Source: CAKZQX01 sp034436755 (lineage in GTDB: Bacteria > Chloroflexota > Chloroflexia > Chloroflexales > Chloroflexaceae). From it: a stretch of DNA of 64,000 nucleotides. Each line of letters starts with the position of its first letter. The first letter of the stretch is position 1. The notes below the pieces were generated by a model. The model did not search any database. It had not been told where the DNA came from and saw only the letters and a program-made list of their open reading frames with translations. Positions 43,830 through 54,600 of this stretch are shown here, piece after piece. The stretch spans positions 6,737 to 70,736 of the forward strand of contig DAOTVB010000146.1 of NCBI GenBank assembly GCA_034436755.1, read 5' to 3'. Both the position numbers and the translations under genes were made by a program.

Positions 43830-45763
43830 TACATTTCACCTTGATCAATATGGTTCTGGCTCGCCGGGAGAGTAAAAAAGAATGTCGAACCCTGCCCCGG
43901 CTGCGCTTCCACCCAGATCTGTCCGCCATGCCGTTCGACAATTTTCTTACAGATTGCCAGACCGATTCCCGTCCCGGGATACTCGGTGCGCGTGTGCAAT
44001 CGCTGAAACACCACAAAGATGCGTTCGGCATATTCGGGGGCAATACCAATACCGTTATCACGCACCGCGATGACCCACGCATCAGCACGGCGCTCGGCGG
44101 AAATATGCACGCGGGGCGGCGCATCACCCCGAAACTTGATGGCGTTGGTGATCATGTTTTGCAACAACTGCGCAATATGCCGGGGATGGCCCAGCACCAC
44201 CGGCAGTTCATCGCAGGTAATCTCGGCCTGGCTATCCCGAATGGTCCGCGCAAGATCATTGAAGAGCCCTTCCATGATCTGCCCAAGTTCAACGTTCTCC
44301 ATAGTCAGATCGGTTGTCCGCCCCACCCGCGAATAGGTCAGCAGGTCATTGATCAACTGCTGCATACGGTTTGCGCCATCAACAATGTAGCCGATAAACT
44401 TATCGGCGCCGGGATCGATCTTCCCCTGGTAGCGCCGCGCCAGCAACTCTGTATAACTGGCAATCTTGCGTAGCGGCTCCTGCAGATCATGCGAGGCGAC
44501 ATAGGCAAACTGCTCCAACTCGGCATTGGAGTGCGCCAACTCGGATACACGCCGCGCCAGTTCCTGCCGGGCACGTTTATGCTGCGTGATATTCTGCGCC
44601 TGCACCACCGCATACAGCGGTTGGTTCTGTGCATCACATACCAGCGCAACACTTAACAAGACCCAGACGATATGCCCATCCCGGTGAATATAGCGCTTCT
44701 CCAGATGAAAGTAGGGCGACTCGCCCGCGAGTAACCGGCGCATATGACCAACACTGGAGTCCAGATCATCAGGATAAGTAATCGACTGAAACTCCATCGT
44801 CAACAACTCGGACTCAGGATAGCCGACAAGGTCGCAAAAGGCCGGGTTGACCTTGAGCCAGCGCCCATTGGGGGAGACCAGGGTCATTCCGATGGAGGCA
44901 TAATCGAAGGCCCGGTGGAAGCGCTCTTCGCTCTCGCGCAGGGCCGCCTCGGCATATTTCCAGCCGGTGACATCATAGCCTTCCAGAATCAGCGTGGTAA
45001 TCTGCCCGGCGGCATCGTACACCGGTTTGATCGAGAAGTCGAAGATCCGCAGGTCGTCGGTGCCAACTGGCATATCTACTTCGCACTGGGCCGGGGTTCC
45101 CTGCGCCGCCTGACGGATCGTGGCCTTGAGGCGCTGCTGTACTGCAGGCGAATGGCTCCACCAGGGCGTCTCCCAGAACGGACGGTGGAGCATATCGGTG
45201 GAGGTTAGTCCATAAACACTCAGCGCCGTCTGGTTGATCTCCAGCAGCGTCCCGTCAGGATTGAGCAGACCGATAAACTGGAGCGACTGGTCAAACATTG
45301 TGCGAAAACGCTGTTCGCGCTCGTGCTGACGCTGCTCGGCCTGTTTGCGTTCCGTAATATCCTGGATCTGGACAAAGAATGCCTGAGGATCGCCACGCGC
45401 ATCGCGGATGAGCGCTAAACTCGTCAGGGTCCAGATTGGATGCCCCAGCTTATGCAGAAAGCGCTGTTCCAGATGCTGGTTATAGGTTTCATCTGCCAGC
45501 AGTTGCCGGATAGTCTCATTACTCCGGTCCCAATCGTCGGGATGTGTGAGCGTTTGCAACGTTGCCGAGAGTAGTTCGTGTTCGGCATAGCCGACGGTCC
45601 CGCACAGGGCGCAGTTGACCCGCAGCAGACGACCATCAAGCGCCACCAGTGCCGCGCCAATCGCTGCAACGTCAAACATACTTCGGAAGGCGATGTCACC
45701 CTCAGGCGGTGTCATTTCTGAGTATTCGTGTATGGAGTGCCATCCTGCGATTCCTGTGTCCAT
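43829..45763 (-). CDS. Triple-PAS sensor histidine kinase (first gene of kai cluster)
   Basis: 644 residues with no transmembrane segment, so a cytoplasmic sensor. Three PAS/PAC modules are visible at ~25-145 (FDVAAIGAALVALDGRLLRVN), ~150-275 (FDQSLQFIGLLNPDGTLLEIN) and ~285-405 (FDYASIGMTLVSPNGRWLKVN), then HisKA (FAYVASHDLQEPLRKIASYTELL) and HATPase (NMITNAIKFRG, DNGIGIAPEYAERIFVVFQRLHTRTEYPGTGIGLAICKKI). The first and third PAS resemble each other and the PAS of the kinase at 41863. The ATG follows GAAGG. It opens the tight gene string leading into kaiB and kaiC, 112 bases after the GH57 gene. No cofactor-binding residues could be assigned, so the stimulus is unknown. Confidence 0.93.
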   Translation of the reverse strand: MDTGIAGWHSIHEYSEMTPPEGDIAFRSMFDVAAIGAALVALDGRLLRVNCALCGTVGYAEHELLSATLQTLTHPDDWDRSNETIRQLLADETYNQHLEQRFLHKLGHPIWTLTSLALIRDARGDPQAFFVQIQDITERKQAEQRQHEREQRFRTMFDQSLQFIGLLNPDGTLLEINQTALSVYGLTSTDMLHRPFWETPWWSHSPAVQQRLKATIRQAAQGTPAQCEVDMPVGTDDLRIFDFSIKPVYDAAGQITTLILEGYDVTGWKYAEAALRESEERFHRAFDYASIGMTLVSPNGRWLKVNPAFCDLVGYPESELLTMEFQSITYPDDLDSSVGHMRRLLAGESPYFHLEKRYIHRDGHIVWVLLSVALVCDAQNQPLYAVVQAQNITQHKRARQELARRVSELAHSNAELEQFAYVASHDLQEPLRKIASYTELLARRYQGKIDPGADKFIGYIVDGANRMQQLINDLLTYSRVGRTTDLTMENVELGQIMEGLFNDLARTIRDSQAEITCDELPVVLGHPRHIAQLLQNMITNAIKFRGDAPPRVHISAERRADAWVIAVRDNGIGIAPEYAERIFVVFQRLHTRTEYPGTGIGLAICKKIVERHGGQIWVEAQPGQGSTFFFTLPASQNHIDQGEM

Positions 45764-45875
45764 CGTTTTTTGCCTTCTGTTAAGCGGCCCGGCTATCTGT
45801 CCCCAATGCAGTTGTCCATAGAGCCGATCTATCTAATCGTCCGGAGATCGAACGGAAAGCCTCCCCGGCCCTACG

Positions 45876-48326
45876 CTATGTTACCCGCACGCGCAGTTTA
45901 TCCCCCAGCGCACTGAAGTGACTGATCCAGATCTGCGCGTCTTCATTCCCACGCTCGGCCTTCTTCAAAAATGTGGGATAGAATGTCTGCAACATGCCAT
46001 AGTAGATATTCTGAGTTTGCCAGAGATTGACCTCGAAGGGCAGCGTGCGCGCCAGATTGACTGCCGCCTCAAGCCCCTGGAGGAGATCCAGGTCGGCCGG
46101 CTCTTCAAAAAACTGCTCCATCTTCTGCTCAAGCGTATGCTGGATAGTATACCCCAGCATCTCGGCATCAAGCACCACCTTGACCACCCGCGCCTCTTCC
46201 AGCAGGATGCGGATCCGCTCGAAATCCAACTCCGCTTCTTCGAGCGCGCGCCGCAGATGACTGTTGAGCGCAAACTCCGCCGCTGTGCGGAAAGCCTTGA
46301 TCGGCGGCGTCCCCAGGTCCGACAGGAAGCGCATCAGCGGCACATTCTGCTCATAAAGCTGCCGGTAGACCGCCTCGGCCTGCTCCAGGGTGGAGTCCAG
46401 GATCAGGTTCAGGATCTTGCGTTGCTCGTCGCGGAAGAGCGACTTGAGCGAGTAGGTCAGATCCAGGAAATGCTTATCCAGCAACCGGATCACCTCCGGC
46501 AGATCGGCGCGCTCAAACGCCGCCGTCACCTCGTCAACCATGTCCTGAAAGGCCGCTTCACTCTGAAACTCGCGCACGCCGCCGGTCAGGTTATGATCGC
46601 CGAAATGCAGCACGCCAAAGGTCAGCAGCGCCGACTCGCCGGTAATATCCGAGGTCACCTGCGTCTTGCCGATGGCGAGTTTGGGCCGCCCGGCCTCAAT
46701 AATCTGCATCTCCTGATGGTCGATCCGGTAGCTATAAATGCGGGTGTCGTCCTCGCTGTAGGGATCAAACAGCGAACTGACCGCAAAGTGCGCCGCAACC
46801 TTATGCAGATCCGTTACCGAGGGACGCACAAACCGCTCGTAGATCTGGCGCCCGTCCTGGTAATCCAGAATATTACTTTTCGCCTGCTCAACCAGATCCA
46901 GGAAGGCCGCTTCAACCTGGGTGTCAAACAACTCCTCGGCCAGTTGGATCACCCGCCCGGCATACTGGATCACCTGGACCGTTTCGATGCCGGAGAGTTC
47001 GTCAAAGAACCAGCCACAACTGGTATACATTAGCATGGCATAGCGCTGCAGTTCCAGCAGTTTGAGCGCAGTAACACGCTCAATCGCAGTGAGCGAATGG
47101 GTGGCATGTTGTTCCAGGAAGCGGCTTACACTCTCCGCCGAGCGATCCAGGATGACTGAAATATAGTCATTGCGCGCGGCCCAGGGATCTTTGAACAGTT
47201 CCGCACCCTGCCGTTCAAAGAGCGGAGCCAACGTATCGCGCAGCCAGTCTAATGCTGCCCGCAGCGGTGCGCGCCACTCCTGGTTCCAATCACCATGCCC
47301 GCCCGAGTTACAGCCACAGTTCCCCCGCCAGCGCTCGACACCATGAAAACAGCTCCAGGAGGTGTTTTCCAGAATATCGACCTCATAGACCGGCGGGTGC
47401 TTCTCCAGATACTCGCCATAGATGGTAATCTTCGCCAGGTTATTCGTTTCGATATAGTGCAGCGCATAGCCCAGCGCCATCTCGCCAAAGCGATGGTGAT
47501 GGCCGTAGGTCTCGCCATCGGTGGCAATATGCACCATCTGCGGCCAGGAGCGCTCATCAGAGAAGGCCCCGGTGAGCCGGTGGGCCAGACGCTCACCACT
47601 CGACAGCAACTGCTCAAAGGCGACGGCCTGCGACACCGGACCATCATAGAAGAAGAGCGCAATCGTCCGGCCGGAGGGCAAGCGCTGCTCGTAGGCCATC
47701 GTCGGATCGATCCGCCCGCCGGTGACATCGGTCCAGCCGTTCTCATCCTCCGCCGTAGTATCACCATTCTTGGGCCGAACGCGCCGCCCCTGGTAAGGCG
47801 AGAGAATAGTAAACTTGATCCCGTGATCGACCAGGATCTCCAGCGTCTCCAGATCCACGGCGGTTTCGGCGAGCCAGATGCCCTCGGCCTTCCGCTCAAA
47901 GCGCGACTCGAAATCGCGCAAACCCCAGATCACCTGCGTACACTTATCGCGGCTGTTTGCCAGCGGCATAATCATATGATTATAGACCTGGGCCAGAGCG
48001 GAGCCATGCCCGGAGAAGTATTGCTGGCTCTCCCGGTCGGCGGCCAGGATCGAGCGATAGGCCGACGGCGCTTTCTGCTCCATCCAGGAGAGCAGCGTCG
48101 GGCCAAAGTTAAAGCTAATCCGGGCGTAGTTATTGACAATCTGCGTAATTCGATTCTTGCCATCCAGAATGCGCGATACACCATTGGTCGCGTAACACTC
48201 CGCCGTAATGCGCTCATTCCAATCGTGGAAGGGATAGGCCGAGTCCTGAACTTCGATCTCCTCCAGCCAGGGATTTTCGCGTGGTGGTTGATAGAAATGG
48301 CCGTGAATACAGATATAACGCTCCAT
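45876..48326 (-). CDS. GH57-like glycoside hydrolase with DUF3536
   Basis: 816 residues from the ATG giving MERYICIHGHFYQPPRENPWLEEIE, the characteristic start of this GH57 subgroup; a GGAG lies 13 bases upstream. The N-terminal (beta/alpha)7 barrel (~1-330) carries GHFYQPPRENPW, WLAETAVDLETLEILVDHGIKFTILSP (nucleophile Glu region) and HIATDGETYGHHHRFGEMALGYAL (catalytic Asp region). The remaining ~480 residues are a helical DUF3536-type C-terminus. GH57 enzymes act on alpha-glucans (amylase, amylopullulanase or branching enzyme). Its place between the GlgE-pathway genes and the clock cluster, all on one strand, supports a role in storage-glucan turnover. Confidence 0.88.
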   Translation of the reverse strand: MERYICIHGHFYQPPRENPWLEEIEVQDSAYPFHDWNERITAECYATNGVSRILDGKNRITQIVNNYARISFNFGPTLLSWMEQKAPSAYRSILAADRESQQYFSGHGSALAQVYNHMIMPLANSRDKCTQVIWGLRDFESRFERKAEGIWLAETAVDLETLEILVDHGIKFTILSPYQGRRVRPKNGDTTAEDENGWTDVTGGRIDPTMAYEQRLPSGRTIALFFYDGPVSQAVAFEQLLSSGERLAHRLTGAFSDERSWPQMVHIATDGETYGHHHRFGEMALGYALHYIETNNLAKITIYGEYLEKHPPVYEVDILENTSWSCFHGVERWRGNCGCNSGGHGDWNQEWRAPLRAALDWLRDTLAPLFERQGAELFKDPWAARNDYISVILDRSAESVSRFLEQHATHSLTAIERVTALKLLELQRYAMLMYTSCGWFFDELSGIETVQVIQYAGRVIQLAEELFDTQVEAAFLDLVEQAKSNILDYQDGRQIYERFVRPSVTDLHKVAAHFAVSSLFDPYSEDDTRIYSYRIDHQEMQIIEAGRPKLAIGKTQVTSDITGESALLTFGVLHFGDHNLTGGVREFQSEAAFQDMVDEVTAAFERADLPEVIRLLDKHFLDLTYSLKSLFRDEQRKILNLILDSTLEQAEAVYRQLYEQNVPLMRFLSDLGTPPIKAFRTAAEFALNSHLRRALEEAELDFERIRILLEEARVVKVVLDAEMLGYTIQHTLEQKMEQFFEEPADLDLLQGLEAAVNLARTLPFEVNLWQTQNIYYGMLQTFYPTFLKKAERGNEDAQIWISHFSALGDKLRVRVT

Positions 48327-48528
48327 AGGTATCGCTTTGTCTCCTGCTGCTGGTATTGCCCCACTCGTGACGCCGATTGCCACGGCAAGCCGGTGGCAGG
48401 AACGCCACCAACCGAATTCCCATCATCCTGACCGAGCCGGCGGATTTCCCGCGTTGCGCCCAATTCAGGGCAGCAGACGGGGGAGCACACCGCAACTCGA
48501 GCAGCCTACCAATGCACGATGGACCGGG

Positions 48529-48975
48529 TTATGTCTTGGGCAATTTCACAACCGTCATCCAGAACACCTCAATCGCCTGCATCACCTGGGTAAACTGATC
48601 CAGGTCAACCGGCTTGGTAATATAGCAGTTGGCGTTGAGATCATACGCTTTCAGAATATCCTCTTCGGCGCGCGAGGTCGTCAGCACGACCACCGGAATA
48701 CGCTTGAGCATATCGTCGGACTTAATCTCTTTCAGCACCTGCCGCCCATCCTTGCGGGGGAGGTTTAGATCCAGCAGGATCAGGTCAGGACGCGGCGCAG
48801 CCACATACTGCCCCTGCCGTCGCAGAAACTCCATTGCCTCAACCCCATCGCGTACCACACTCAACCGGTTCGGCACGTCAGCATCTTTCAACGCCTCCAT
48901 TGTCAAACGCACATCCCCGGGATTATCTTCAACGAGGAGAATCTTTAACACCTGGTTGTGATCTCCGACAGACAT
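48529..48975 (-). CDS. Rcp1-like single-domain response regulator
   Basis: 148 residues, closely similar to the receiver at 43395: ILLVEDNPGDVRLTMEALKDADVPNRLSVVRDGVEAMEFLRRQGQY, RPDLILLDLNLPRKDGRQVLKEIK, IPVVVLTTSRAEEDILKAYDLNANCYITKPVDLDQF and a C-terminal VFWMTVVKLPKT. Receiver residues are complete. The start follows AAGGAGGC. It lies between glgB and the GH57 gene, with no adjacent kinase; the nearest kinases are those of the kai cluster, making cross-talk plausible. Confidence 0.92.
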   Translation of the reverse strand: MSVGDHNQVLKILLVEDNPGDVRLTMEALKDADVPNRLSVVRDGVEAMEFLRRQGQYVAAPRPDLILLDLNLPRKDGRQVLKEIKSDDMLKRIPVVVLTTSRAEEDILKAYDLNANCYITKPVDLDQFTQVMQAIEVFWMTVVKLPKT

Positions 48976-49417
48976 TTCGTGTTGCCTCCTTGGCAGAGAT
49001 TGTATGGGAGAAGGTCGAACCCCGTGCCCGGATCCGATGATATCTCAAATCTGCCTACCGTGCCAGAGCGCCGGGCGACAGGTATGCCACTGTCGGTGCG
49101 AGGATACCATGCAACCAGGAACGCGCACCACTTTCACATCATTGCAAGATGCCCCGGAAGGTTAAGCCTGTGGCAACCGGATGAGCAATCAGCGAAGGGC
49201 ATTGACAGCGGGTTTGCATTATAATGCCGGAATCTTTTTATGAGGTAAATGGTATCACAGAACTGAAGAGCCGACAAGCACCTTACCATGTCATGTCGTA
49301 TACCTATAAGTCAAATCCGGGACCAAGAAACGCGGGAGCATGGCCCCCGCACTTCTTCAGGGCGGACATGCAGCAGCCAGGCTCCTGCATGCCAGAGATC
49401 CTTACAACTTCTCCCCA
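48976..49417. other. Gap between glgB and the Rcp1-like gene
   Basis: 440 bases with no supported gene. It contains the glgB terminator (49332-49350) and, on the minus strand, a TATAAT hexamer at 49218-49223 that may be a -10 box for the leftward genes starting at 48975; no clear -35 is seen. Confidence 0.4.
49332..49350 (-). terminator. Intrinsic terminator after glgB
   Basis: Read leftward, GCGGGGGC and GCTCCCGC pair (one G-T) around a 3-base loop, followed by GTTTCTTGG, about 70 bases past the glgB stop. Confidence 0.7.
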
Positions 49418-51361
49418 CTATACATTCTCTACCGTGCTGGTATTCTGCAAAAATACAACGGACAGCGGCGGCAGCGTCAGCAGCAGCGAGTCCGGTCGCC
49501 CATGGAACGACATCCCGGTCGCCATAACGCCGCCCATATTGCCATGACCGCTCCCCCCGTAGTGTGCTGCATCGCTGTTGAGTGCCTCACGCCAGTAGTC
49601 CCCACGCGGCACCCCCACGCGATAGCTGTATTGTGGCACGGGTGTACAATTATACACGACAAGCACAAGATTGTCCGTTGATTTGCCGCGCCGAATAAAA
49701 CTGTAGACGCTATGTTCGGTATCATTGGCGTCCACCCACTCAAAGCCGGCAGCGTTGTTGTCATACTCATAGAGGGCCGGTTCGCTGCGGTAGAACTGGT
49801 TGAGATCGGCGACCCACTGCTGGAGGCCGCTGTGCAGAGGATAGTTGGTGAGATGCCAGTCCAGGCCGGCATCGTGGTTCCACTCATGCCACTGTCCAAA
49901 CTCGCCCCCCATAAACAGCAGTTTCTTGCCCGGTTGCCCATACATAAAACCCAACAGGAGGCGCAGGTTGGCAAAGCGCTGCCACTCATCGCCCGGCATT
50001 TTGCCAATCAGCGAATGCTTGCCATAGACCACCTCGTCGTGGGAGAGTGGGAGCATATAATTCTCGCTGAAGGCATAGAGCAGGCGGAAGGTAATCTCGT
50101 TGTGATGATACTTACGAAAAATCGAATCACGCGACATATAGTTCAGCGTGTCGTGCATCCAGCCCATATCCCACTTCATGCCAAACCCCAGGCCACCCAG
50201 GTAGGTCGGGCGCGACACCATCGGCCAGGAGGTTGACTCCTCAGCAATGGTCTGGACATCGGGATAGTTTTTGTAGACCTCCTGGTTGAGAATCCGCAGA
50301 AACTCAACCGCCTCCAGGTTTTCATTCCCGCCATACTTGTTCGGCACCCACTCCCCCGACTTACGCGCATAATCCAGGTAGAGCATCGAGGCCACGCCAT
50401 CAACCCGCAGACCATCGATATGATACTTATCCAGCCAGAAGAGCGCGCTACTGATCAGCAGGCAGCGCACCTCATTGCGGCCATAGTTAAAGATCGCGCT
50501 ATTCCACTCCGGATGATAGCCCTGGCGCGGATCGGAATGCTCAAACAGAAATGTCCCGTCGAAGTAGCCCAGGCCATGCTCATCTTTGGGAAAGTGGGAC
50601 GGTACCCAGTCGAGGATCACACCAATATTATGCTGATGCAGATAGTCAATCAGGTACATAAAATCCTGCGGTGTACCATAGCGGCTCGTCGGCGCAAAGA
50701 AACTTACCACCTGATAGCCCCAGGAGCCATAGAAGGGATGCTCCATCACCGGCAGAAACTCGACATGGGTAAAGCCCATCTGCTGCAGATACTCAGTCAA
50801 CCGGGGAGCCAGTTCGCGGTAGGTCAGAAAGCGATTACTCCCCTCACTCCGCATCCACGAACCCAGATGCATTTCATAGATTGAAAGCGGATCGTCCAGG
50901 TTGTTGCGCGTGTGGCGCTGCTCCATCCAGGCGCGATCACCCCAGGCATAATTATTGACATCGCAGACAACCGAGGCGGTTTCGGGCGGCGTTTCCCGCA
51001 GCATTGCAAACGGGTCGGCCTTATCCACCCGATAGTTGTTGTACCGGGAAATAATGTGATACTTGTAAACTGCACCAGACTCAATGCCGGGCAAGAAGCC
51101 CTCCCAGATGCCCGAGTCGGCCCGGCGCTCCAGCGGATGGCTGGTCTTGTCCCAGTTGTTAAAATCCCCAATGACATAGACCCGCTGCGCATTGGGTGCC
51201 CAGACCGCGAAATAGGTGCCCGTCACCCCGTCAACAGTCAGCGGGTGCGCCCCCAGTTTGTCATAGAGGCGGAAGTGTGAACCTTCGTTAAAGATAAAAA
51301 TATCTGCTTCCGTCAGCAGAGTCACATCTTTTCTTTCGGTGTCCCGTGGCGACTGTGTCAT
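49418..51361 (-). CDS. glgB: 1,4-alpha-glucan branching enzyme
   Basis: Introduces alpha-1,6 branches into glycogen. 647 residues: a CBM48/E-set domain (~30-125: FAVWAPNAQRVYVIGDFNNWD) then the GH13 barrel. Visible GH13 motifs are VILDWVPSHF, DGLRVDGVASMLYLDY (nucleophile Asp), TIAEESTSWP (acid/base Glu) and LSHDEVVYGKHSLIGKMPG (transition-state Asp). The C-terminal beta domain ends in VPRGDYWREALNSDAAHYGGS. The N-terminal N1 module of long GlgB forms is absent, giving the shorter version. It follows the TreS-maltokinase gene after a 327-base repeat-containing gap and completes the GlgE route. Confidence 0.95.
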   Translation of the reverse strand: MTQSPRDTERKDVTLLTEADIFIFNEGSHFRLYDKLGAHPLTVDGVTGTYFAVWAPNAQRVYVIGDFNNWDKTSHPLERRADSGIWEGFLPGIESGAVYKYHIISRYNNYRVDKADPFAMLRETPPETASVVCDVNNYAWGDRAWMEQRHTRNNLDDPLSIYEMHLGSWMRSEGSNRFLTYRELAPRLTEYLQQMGFTHVEFLPVMEHPFYGSWGYQVVSFFAPTSRYGTPQDFMYLIDYLHQHNIGVILDWVPSHFPKDEHGLGYFDGTFLFEHSDPRQGYHPEWNSAIFNYGRNEVRCLLISSALFWLDKYHIDGLRVDGVASMLYLDYARKSGEWVPNKYGGNENLEAVEFLRILNQEVYKNYPDVQTIAEESTSWPMVSRPTYLGGLGFGMKWDMGWMHDTLNYMSRDSIFRKYHHNEITFRLLYAFSENYMLPLSHDEVVYGKHSLIGKMPGDEWQRFANLRLLLGFMYGQPGKKLLFMGGEFGQWHEWNHDAGLDWHLTNYPLHSGLQQWVADLNQFYRSEPALYEYDNNAAGFEWVDANDTEHSVYSFIRRGKSTDNLVLVVYNCTPVPQYSYRVGVPRGDYWREALNSDAAHYGGSGHGNMGGVMATGMSFHGRPDSLLLTLPPLSVVFLQNTSTVENV

Positions 51362-51466
51362 TATTCCCTGTTTCCTCTCTCACTTACACACGTTACGCGG
51401 CTCGTTCTCAACCAGGCGTTTGTCTGAATGACCGGCCCATTCGCCTGCGGCAGCAGCGTATAACCC

Positions 51467-51631
51467 CGGTTCTCAGTTCTCGGTTCTTCGCTCGCGGTTC
51501 TCAGAGACTGTCTGAAATGGTGGTTCGCGTCGGTCACACGGCATGCTGGTTGCCCCGGATACACCGGGCAGCGCCCCAGGAGTCCCGGCTTCAGCCGGTT
51601 CCGGCTGCACACCGGCTGAAGCCGGGACTCC
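51467..51631. repeat. Low-complexity tract and palindromic repeat between glgB and treS
   Basis: A GGTTCTCAGTTCTC-like tract (51467-51508) is followed by inverted arms at 51579-51598 and 51612-51631 (GGAGTCCCGGCTT / AAGCCGGGACTCC), the same element as at 3511-3594. ATTCGCCTGCGGCAGCA at 51439-51455 matches 18149-18165. No gene in the gap. Confidence 0.7.
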
Positions 51632-51687
51632 CGCGCCGGGGCCGTAGCCCCATGACAAACCCTAACCCTTTAGTCCCGCAGTTCTTT

Positions 51688-54600
51688 CTAGCCCTTCTTC
51701 GGTGCAGTCTCCAGGATCTGCAGAATACCCTGGATCGGAATGCGCACCCAGTCGGGCCGGTTGTTGAGTTCATAGCCCAGTTCGTAGACCGCTTTCTCCA
51801 GCAGGTAGGCATTCAGCAGTACCGCAAACTCCTCGCGGGACTGCGGCAGGAACGCGGCATCGCTGGTCGTCTCCCGATAGGCTTTCAGGAAGACCGCGCT
51901 AACCCAGAGATACCAGTAGTTGGCCCATGGGTCCAGACGATCAAAGTCGGCCTCCCGGATGCCGGTACCGGGCGTCTGGCGGAACAGCGCCGCATACGCA
52001 GCATAGTGGAACGACCGCAGCATCCCGGCGACATCGCGCAGCGGGGAGCGCTTGATACGCCGCTCGCTCAGTGGGCGGGCCGGCTCCCCCTCAAAGTCGA
52101 TAATCGAGAAGTCCTTCCCGGTATGCAGCACCTGCCCCAGGTGATAGTCACCATGGCAGCGAATACGCATGGCAGTAATCTTCTGATCGAGCAACCCGCC
52201 ATAGCGCTTGAGCAGATCGGCTTCGGCGGTCAGCACCTTCTGCGCCTCGGCCTGGCCGGCCTCGGGCAGTTTATCCAGTTGCTTGCGCAGCGTCTGGAGC
52301 GCCTGCGTGGTCAGGCTGCGCATCGACTGATAGATCGAGCGCTGGTACAGCGTAGTAAACGGTTCCGGCGCAAAGTTGGGGTTGCGCGGGTCCGACGCCA
52401 GCGCCAGGTGCATCTCCGCCGTTCGCTGCCCCAGCAGTCGCGCGGACTCCAGGTAGGTGCCGATGGTATCGACCGCCAGTTGCGGTAGTTCCTGTTCCGC
52501 CGTATTCAGCAAGGTCTCAGCCGAAATTGCCACATCCGCGATCTCTTCGTCGGCAAACTCGGTCAAGACGCGCTCGAAGTAGGCTCCGGACAGATCCAGC
52601 GTGTACTTCCAGGCATCGCCCTCATTCGGCACAAAGCCCTGCAGGATCGCCATGGTCATCGGCTCACCGCGATCCTTCTGATACTCCAGCATCCCGGCCA
52701 CGGGCGGAATATGTGGGAAGTTGTGCTCGGTCAGGAAGCGCCCGATCTCCAGGTCGGGGTTAACGCCGCCCTCCATCTTGCGGAAGACCTTCATGATCAG
52801 GCTGTCGCCATAGATCACCGACGAGTTGCTCTGCTCCGCCCGCACCGGGTTGGCATCCAGCGGCCCCTCGTGCGTGCGCAGAATCGACTGCAAAATGCGC
52901 ACCGGCGATGCAGAGATCTCCCCATTCGCCCCACGCATACGCCGCCGCGTCTTGATCGCATTCAGCAACGCATTACAGAATGCCGGCTCAATCAGCGGAT
53001 CGTAGAGCACCCCTTCCACATTCGCGTCCTCTATTTGCAGGCGGGCCAGCACGGTGTATGGCTGGTGTTGGGTCAACTGCTCGGCGCGCTCGCCGGTGGC
53101 GAATGTCACCGGCAGCACATACACCTCCGGGTCGCCCTCGGTGTAGTCAACATTGATCAGCATCATGTAGGCCGCTCCAACGCCGTCGCCGTTACCATGC
53201 ACCGGAATCGTATCGACAATCTGCACCCCCTTGACCCGGCGGGCCTTACTGCGGAACCAGCGCCGCGCGCGCATATAGTCCGGCAGAATACGGATCAGCG
53301 CATCACGCTGCTGCGCTTGCAGAATGCGCTCCCAAGAACCCCGCACCTTCAGGGTTGGAATTTTGCTCTCTGTACCAGGTATACCCACGGTACCTCCTTC
53401 TACCCGCTGTGGCTCGACTGAGAACCAGTAGAACGAGTGCGGCCCCAGCGTAATAAAGTAGGGCAAATCACCAATCGGTGGAAAATCCACCCGCCCAAAC
53501 ATCTCAACGGGCATCAGACCCTTATATTCGGACAGATCCAACTCGACGCACTGTACAAAGCGCGACAGGTTGGCAATAACGAGGATAATCTCATCCTCAT
53601 AGCGCCGTACAAAGGAGAGCACCTTACGATTCTCCGGTTGGAGAAACTCTATCGTTCCTCGACCAAAGGCTTTGTAGCGCTTGCGCAGTGAAATCAGCCG
53701 CTTCATCCACCAGAGCAGCGAGTGCGGATTGTTGCGCTGGGCTTCGACATTAACGGTTTCGTAGTGGTATTCCGGGTCAATATTGATCGGCAGGTAGAGT
53801 TGCTGCGGGTTGGCGCGCGAGAAACCGGCGTTGCGGTCAGTGCTCCACTGCATGGGCGTGCGGACGCCATCGCGGTCGCCCAGGTAGATGTTATCACCCA
53901 TGCCGATCTCATCGCCATAGTAGATCACCGGCGTACCCGGCAGCGAAAAGAGCAGGCCGTTCATCAACTCGATCTTGCGGCGATGGTTGCCCAGCAGCGG
54001 CGACAGGCGACGACGGATGCCCAGGTTGATCCGCGCCTGGCGGTTCTGCGCATAGACCCGGTACATGTAGTCGCGCTCCTCGTCCGTCACCATCTCCAGC
54101 GTCAGTTCATCATGGTTACGCAGGAAGAGCGCCCACTGGCAGGTCTCCGGGATATCGGGCGTCTGCCGCAGGATATCAATAATCGGGAAGCGGTCCTCCA
54201 TGTAGACCGACATAAACAGCCGGGGCATCACCGGGAAATGAAAGGCCATATGGCACTCGTCGCCATCACCCAGATAGGCGACCGCATCCTCCGGCCACTG
54301 GTTCGCCTCGGCCAGAAACATGCGATTCTCGAAGCGCTCATCAACGTGGCGACGCAACTCCTTGAGATACTCATGCGTCTCCGGTAAATTTTCGCAGTTG
54401 GTGCCCTCCCGCTCATACAGGTAGGGAATGGCATCCAGTCGCAGTCCATCAATGCCCATGCGCAGCCAGAAATCCATGCTACGGAAGATCGCCCGACGCA
54501 CCTGGGGGTTTTCAAAGTTAAGATCGGGCTGATGCGCATAGAAGCGATGCCAGTAGTACGCTTCGGCCACATGATCCCACGACCAGTTGGAGTGTTCAAA

